This document shows positions 61,013 to 64,000 of a stretch of 64,000 bases of DNA, in pieces. Within the stretch, counting starts at the first letter, position 1, and every line of letters begins with the position of its first letter. The notes below the pieces were generated by a model that saw only the letters and a program-made list of their open reading frames with translations, searched no databases and was not told where the DNA came from. This stretch comes from Bacteroides sp. CAG:1060_57_27 (GTDB lineage: Bacteria > Bacteroidota > Bacteroidia > Bacteroidales > UBA932). The position numbers were made by a program, and so were the translations under genes. The DNA is taken from contig MNQT01000022.1 of NCBI GenBank assembly GCA_001915575.1, positions 1 to 64,000 of the forward strand. Direction: 5' to 3'.

Positions 61013-61859
61013 CCGGCCTGCGTGTCTCGATTATGCAGTCGGCGGGAGCCTTGATGTTCCCGTCGAGTGTGACGGAGCCTATCTCATCTGCTACTATATG
61101 GCCCGAAGCCGGGTTCTTTATGTTCGTGATGCTTCCGCGTATGTCGGCCTCGAGGGTCGAGTATTCGAACGCGCGGTCGCAGGCAGGGTCGAAGCTGCAG
61201 TTTTCCAGGACGAGGCCCTGCGCGTAGCATAGCGGCTGCTCCCCGGAGATGCGGCAGTTTACGAGGCGCAGGTTCCTCGAGTGCCAGCCGAGATACTCCC
61301 CGTCGAGTTCGGAGTCGTATATCGTCACATCCTCGACTTCCCAGAACGCGTCCTTGGTGGTGATCTTCGCGTTGCGGATTTCTGCGTTCCTGACATACTG
61401 GAACACATACTTGCTGTCGCTCTCGAGTCCGTCGACACGGATGTCCCTGCTGAACATGAACGGATAGGTGCCGCCGTGCAGGACGAGGTTCTTCGCATGT
61501 ATGCCGCTGCATCTCCAGAACACCTCGTCGGCGTCGTTCATCGTGACGTTCTCGAGCGAGAGCTCCTGCATCTCGCGGAACATCTTGGGCGCATCGATGA
61601 CGGTGTCTTCCATTGTGAGGTGGTCTGAGTACCACAGCGCAGAGCGGCCTCCAGGGGCGAAATAGCAGTTCCGTATGGTGAAGCCGTGCACATGCCAGAA
61701 GGGATAGTTCCCTATGAAGCGGCAGTTCGTCGCGAGAATGTCGGAACACTCCTTTATGGCGGATTCGCCCTCGTTTATGGTCACGTTGTCGATGTGGAGG
61801 CCGTGCGATGCGAACAGTGGCCTTTCGCCTCCGAATTGCGTATCTTTGATCAGTTGCAT
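60993..61859 (-). CDS. DUF3737 right-handed beta-helix protein
   Basis: A 288-residue cytoplasmic protein of DUF3737. It has the family start LIKDTQFGGERPLFA and repeated short strands with regularly spaced Asn/Cys/Ile typical of a beta helix (VHGFTIRNCYFAPGGRSALW, DAFWEVEDVTIYDSELDGEYLGWHS). No catalytic residues are known. Length is normal for the family. Confidence 0.9.
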   Translation of the reverse strand: MQLIKDTQFGGERPLFASHGLHIDNVTINEGESAIKECSDILATNCRFIGNYPFWHVHGFTIRNCYFAPGGRSALWYSDHLTMEDTVIDAPKMFREMQELSLENVTMNDADEVFWRCSGIHAKNLVLHGGTYPFMFSRDIRVDGLESDSKYVFQYVRNAEIRNAKITTKDAFWEVEDVTIYDSELDGEYLGWHSRNLRLVNCRISGEQPLCYAQGLVLENCSFDPACDRAFEYSTLEADIRGSITNIKNPASGHIVADEIGSVTLDGNIKAPADCIIETRRPVSAARA

Positions 61860-61932
61860 GTCGTCTTGTCTTTTTGAAGTGCAAAAATATCCATTTCCCG
61901 CACCTTTCCGACCGGTCGGGCGGATTCCTGCG

Positions 61933-63144
61933 TCAGAAGGCTGGAACCAGCACGATGTGGTTGCCGAGCCTGTTGGCGAAGAACCTGTCGAAGTCCTCCA
62001 GGCTGTCGAAACGGAAGGATACCTGGGTCCTGCACCGCTGGACGATATTCGTGTTGGCAGTCAAGGTCCCCTCGGCCCCGTAGAACCTGTCGAGCCTGCG
62101 GCCGCCTATCTTGACTATTGAATACCTGCCGGTGGGCAGTATTCCGGCGATTCCGACACCTGTTCCCGACTCGAAGTGCGTCGGAAGGGAGAATGACTCT
62201 GTCATCGAAGTTGGGACGGTGCAGTGGGCGAAGTCAACCCTCAGCCGTTCTCTGTCGGATGACGAGGGGTTGGCCATGAAGGGAGCCCTGCCCCGGCGTG
62301 CATAGACGGCCATCATCGTCCAGAGCGCAGGTATGTCGCCTTCGCACCCGCTGACGATACCGTCGTCGTTGAGCCTCGCAAGCGCGAGACAGGCCGTGGT
62401 CCTGCAGCTGCCCAGCAGGTCGAAGCATTTGACGGTCAGGGCAGTGAGCCTGTATTTCTCCACTATGGACCGGAGGGCCTTCTCCATGTTTTCGGCAGCC
62501 CTGAGGCGCTCTTCCCCGACCGCGGCTTCCCCTGAAAGGTTTCCTCCCTCCCTCCTGTAGGCGTCGGCGAGTTCCTCTATGCCTATGTCCACGAAGCGGG
62601 TGCCGAATTCGGATGTCACATATCCGAGGTCGACATCCGACGATATCAGCCATGGCGACGCTCCGCCTATCAGGCCGACGGTACTGCCCCGCAGGTATTC
62701 CAATACCTCCGGGCCGTAGATTTCGCCGAAGCCGCCCCTGCCCGTGCCTCCAGCGCTTTCGGTACCCGTGTCAGCGCTGTCACCGGATTCGAGGGGGATG
62801 TTCACCAGCCTCGCGCCTGTTCCCCTCCGGTCGAGGTAGCTCGCGATTTCGAAGGACGCGGCGAGGGAATTGTGGTAGCCGTCGCTGAGCAGGACTATCT
62901 CGCCGTGAAGCTCTCCGAGCCTTTCGCGGAAGAGTTCCTCGGTCCCGCCGGTAGCGATGAAGCATACGGCGTCCGAGGCCGGCAGCTGTGCGGCCGTGCC
63001 GTCGACGATATTAAGGACACCGTCCTCCGGGAGACCGTAGCGCCTGCGGAAACCGTTGTCCCTGAGCTTGTCGAACAGGTCCTGCCTGCACGACATGACG
63101 CTGTCCGCGTCGTGGAGCGGGGATGCGAATACTATAAGGTTCAT
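61933..63144 (-). CDS. L-fucose/L-arabinose isomerase-like protein
   Basis: A 403-residue cytoplasmic protein related to FucI/AraA. The frame is open across the tRNA upstream; MNLIVFASPLHDAD is the natural start. The N-terminal half has Rossmann-like strands (AVCFIATGGTEELF, TVGLIGGASPWLI). The C-terminal domain has ALTVKCFDLLGSCRTTACLALARLNDDG, the acidic GCEGDIPALWTMM and DFAHCTVPTSM, as in FucI-like sugar isomerases. A Gly/Thr-rich insert (about 155-175) interrupts the first domain. The sugar substrate is not evident and no pathway genes adjoin it. Confidence 0.82.
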   Translation of the reverse strand: MNLIVFASPLHDADSVMSCRQDLFDKLRDNGFRRRYGLPEDGVLNIVDGTAAQLPASDAVCFIATGGTEELFRERLGELHGEIVLLSDGYHNSLAASFEIASYLDRRGTGARLVNIPLESGDSADTGTESAGGTGRGGFGEIYGPEVLEYLRGSTVGLIGGASPWLISSDVDLGYVTSEFGTRFVDIGIEELADAYRREGGNLSGEAAVGEERLRAAENMEKALRSIVEKYRLTALTVKCFDLLGSCRTTACLALARLNDDGIVSGCEGDIPALWTMMAVYARRGRAPFMANPSSSDRERLRVDFAHCTVPTSMTESFSLPTHFESGTGVGIAGILPTGRYSIVKIGGRRLDRFYGAEGTLTANTNIVQRCRTQVSFRFDSLEDFDRFFANRLGNHIVLVPAF

Positions 63145-63200
63145 GTGTCTGTCGTATAAAACTAAACAGGGCAACCCGACTGAGTTGTCCTGTTTTGGTG

Positions 63201-63273
63201 TAGCGGGAGGCGGACTCGAACCACCGACCTCCGGGTTATGAGCCCGACGAGCTGCCAACTGCTCTATCCCGCG
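63201..63273 (-). tRNA. Initiator tRNA-fMet (CAT)
   Basis: A complete 73-base cloverleaf on the minus strand: acceptor CGCGGGA/TCCCGCT, D arm GAGC/GCTC, anticodon loop CTCATAA with CAT, T arm GGTGG/CCGCC with TTCGAGT. Three G-C pairs at the base of the anticodon stem, the A11-U24 pair and an unpaired C1 mark an initiator. Position 72 is U rather than A, so the mismatch is C1-U72. CCA is not encoded (CACC follows). Confidence 0.93.
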
Positions 63274-63315
63274 ATGTTGGACTGCAAAGATACGGATAAT
63301 TCTTGAAAATGCAAA

Positions 63316-64000
63316 TTAATCCGCACAGATTTCTATCCGTGTGTCCATCCTTGCCATGACGGTGGGCTCGCTGATGCGCCTGAACTCGCCGAGCAGGACT
63401 CCCTCCTCGTCGGAAGAGCCGGAGAACATCTCCAGAATCTGCTCCATCTGGGTCTGTGCCCTGGGATATCCGGTCACCTTCCAGTTGGCGAGGTCGACGT
63501 CTCCTGCGCAGAGCGCCGCATAGTTCACGGCGTCTTCAAGCGTGCCTATCTCGTCGACCAGATGCAGGCCCATTGCGTCGGCTCCCGTCCACACGCGTCC
63601 CTGGCCTATCTCGTCGACCCTCTCCTTGGGTATTCCGCGGCCTTCGGATACGGTCGTGGTGAACTTGTCGTAGATGCTTTCGATCGAGCGCTGCATGAAG
63701 TCGTATTCTGTCTTGTCGAGGGCCTTCATGCCGCTGAACATGTCGCCGTGGCTGCCGGACGATACGGTCTCTATGTTCACATGGAGCTTGTCACTCGCAA
63801 GTCCGGAGAAGTCGGGAATCATTCCGAAGACTCCAATGGAGCCGGTAAGGGTCGTGGCGTCGGAGTATATCTTGTCGCAGTTGTTCGATATCCAGTATCC
63901 GCCCGAGGCCGCATATCCTCCGTATGACGCTATGAGGGGCTTCACCTCCGCAAGCCTGTCGAGCTCGTGCTTGATCTTCTCCGACGCGATCACGCTGCCG
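63316..64000 (-). CDS. sppA: Signal peptide peptidase SppA, 3' part
   Basis: The last 228 codons of an SppA-type serine protease that degrades cleaved signal peptides in the membrane. The frame is open to the window edge; residues equivalent to GGSVIASEK mark the cut inside the protein. The catalytic serine is in YGGYAASGGYWISNNCD, and TLTGSIGVFGM and VDEIGQGRVWTGADAMGLHLVDEIG are conserved. The start and the catalytic lysine region may lie beyond the window or in the visible part; only the C-terminal half can be judged. Confidence 0.93.
   Translation of the reverse strand, partial: GSVIASEKIKHELDRLAEVKPLIASYGGYAASGGYWISNNCDKIYSDATTLTGSIGVFGMIPDFSGLASDKLHVNIETVSSGSHGDMFSGMKALDKTEYDFMQRSIESIYDKFTTTVSEGRGIPKERVDEIGQGRVWTGADAMGLHLVDEIGTLEDAVNYAALCAGDVDLANWKVTGYPRAQTQMEQILEMFSGSSDEEGVLLGEFRRISEPTVMARMDTRIEICAD

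Noticed and set aside
1..64000. CRISPR array or cas genes
   Set aside because: I saw no regularly spaced repeats with unique spacers and no cas-like protein; the 21-bp and 24-bp repeats are contiguous tandem repeats.

Overview
The window is chromosomal DNA from a member of the Bacteroidetes, most likely order Bacteroidales, with fairly GC-rich coding sequence. The evidence is a SusC/SusD pair, many Bacteroidetes-only families (PepSY-like, PCMD, DUF4136, DUF4251), promoters of the TTTG / TAnnTTTG type before many genes, and a Bacteroidetes-type dcw cluster. Genus cannot be fixed from the sequence alone.

Layout. 1-3729: an OmpR-type response regulator and histidine kinase, followed by three tandem small exported PepSY-like proteins. 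3726-6706: a winged-helix repressor with a membrane protein, an EamA transporter, a GNAT acetyltransferase and a Bcp peroxiredoxin. 6838-11622: an isolated SusD/SusC pair whose presumed promoter contains a run of nine G. 11741-16467: a lipoprotein, a PagL-like lipid A deacylase, a beta-barrel protein, an M28 peptidase and a DUF456 protein. 16566-26139: an EF-hand membrane protein, a GT4 glycosyltransferase, a nitroreductase, rpsO, pnp, a PCMD lipoprotein and a porin-like barrel. 26166-34052: a hexuronate catabolism locus (ExuT-like transporter, KDPG aldolase, KDG kinase, a membrane-spanning AraC-type sensor, uronate isomerase). 34161-36913: rpiB, truB and a lipoprotein. 36973-53607: a complete minus-strand dcw operon reading mraZ-rsmH-ftsL-ftsI-murE-mraY-murD-ftsW-murG-murC-ftsQ-ftsA-ftsZ-gltX. 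53608-56760: a decayed accessory island. 56750-64000: a LytTR regulator, small envelope proteins, DUF3737, a fucose-isomerase-like protein, an initiator tRNA and the 3' part of sppA.

The most unusual part is the island at 53608-56760, wedged between the mraZ promoter and the LytTR gene. It holds an inverted-repeat element, a CdiA_C-like nuclease toxin gene with two in-frame stops, two candidate minus-strand structured small RNAs with their own promoters and terminators, a HigB/HigA-type toxin-antitoxin pair in which the toxin is frameshifted and then fused in frame to its antitoxin, and the C-terminal piece of a tyrosine recombinase. Together these look like the scar of a mobile element.

Other points of interest are an operator-like inverted repeat at the winged-helix repressor promoter, an 11-bp-period direct repeat downstream of the two-component genes, an exact 24-bp tandem repeat that adds an 8-residue repeat tract inside RsmH, and a MurE whose DNPR substrate motif reads DNSR.
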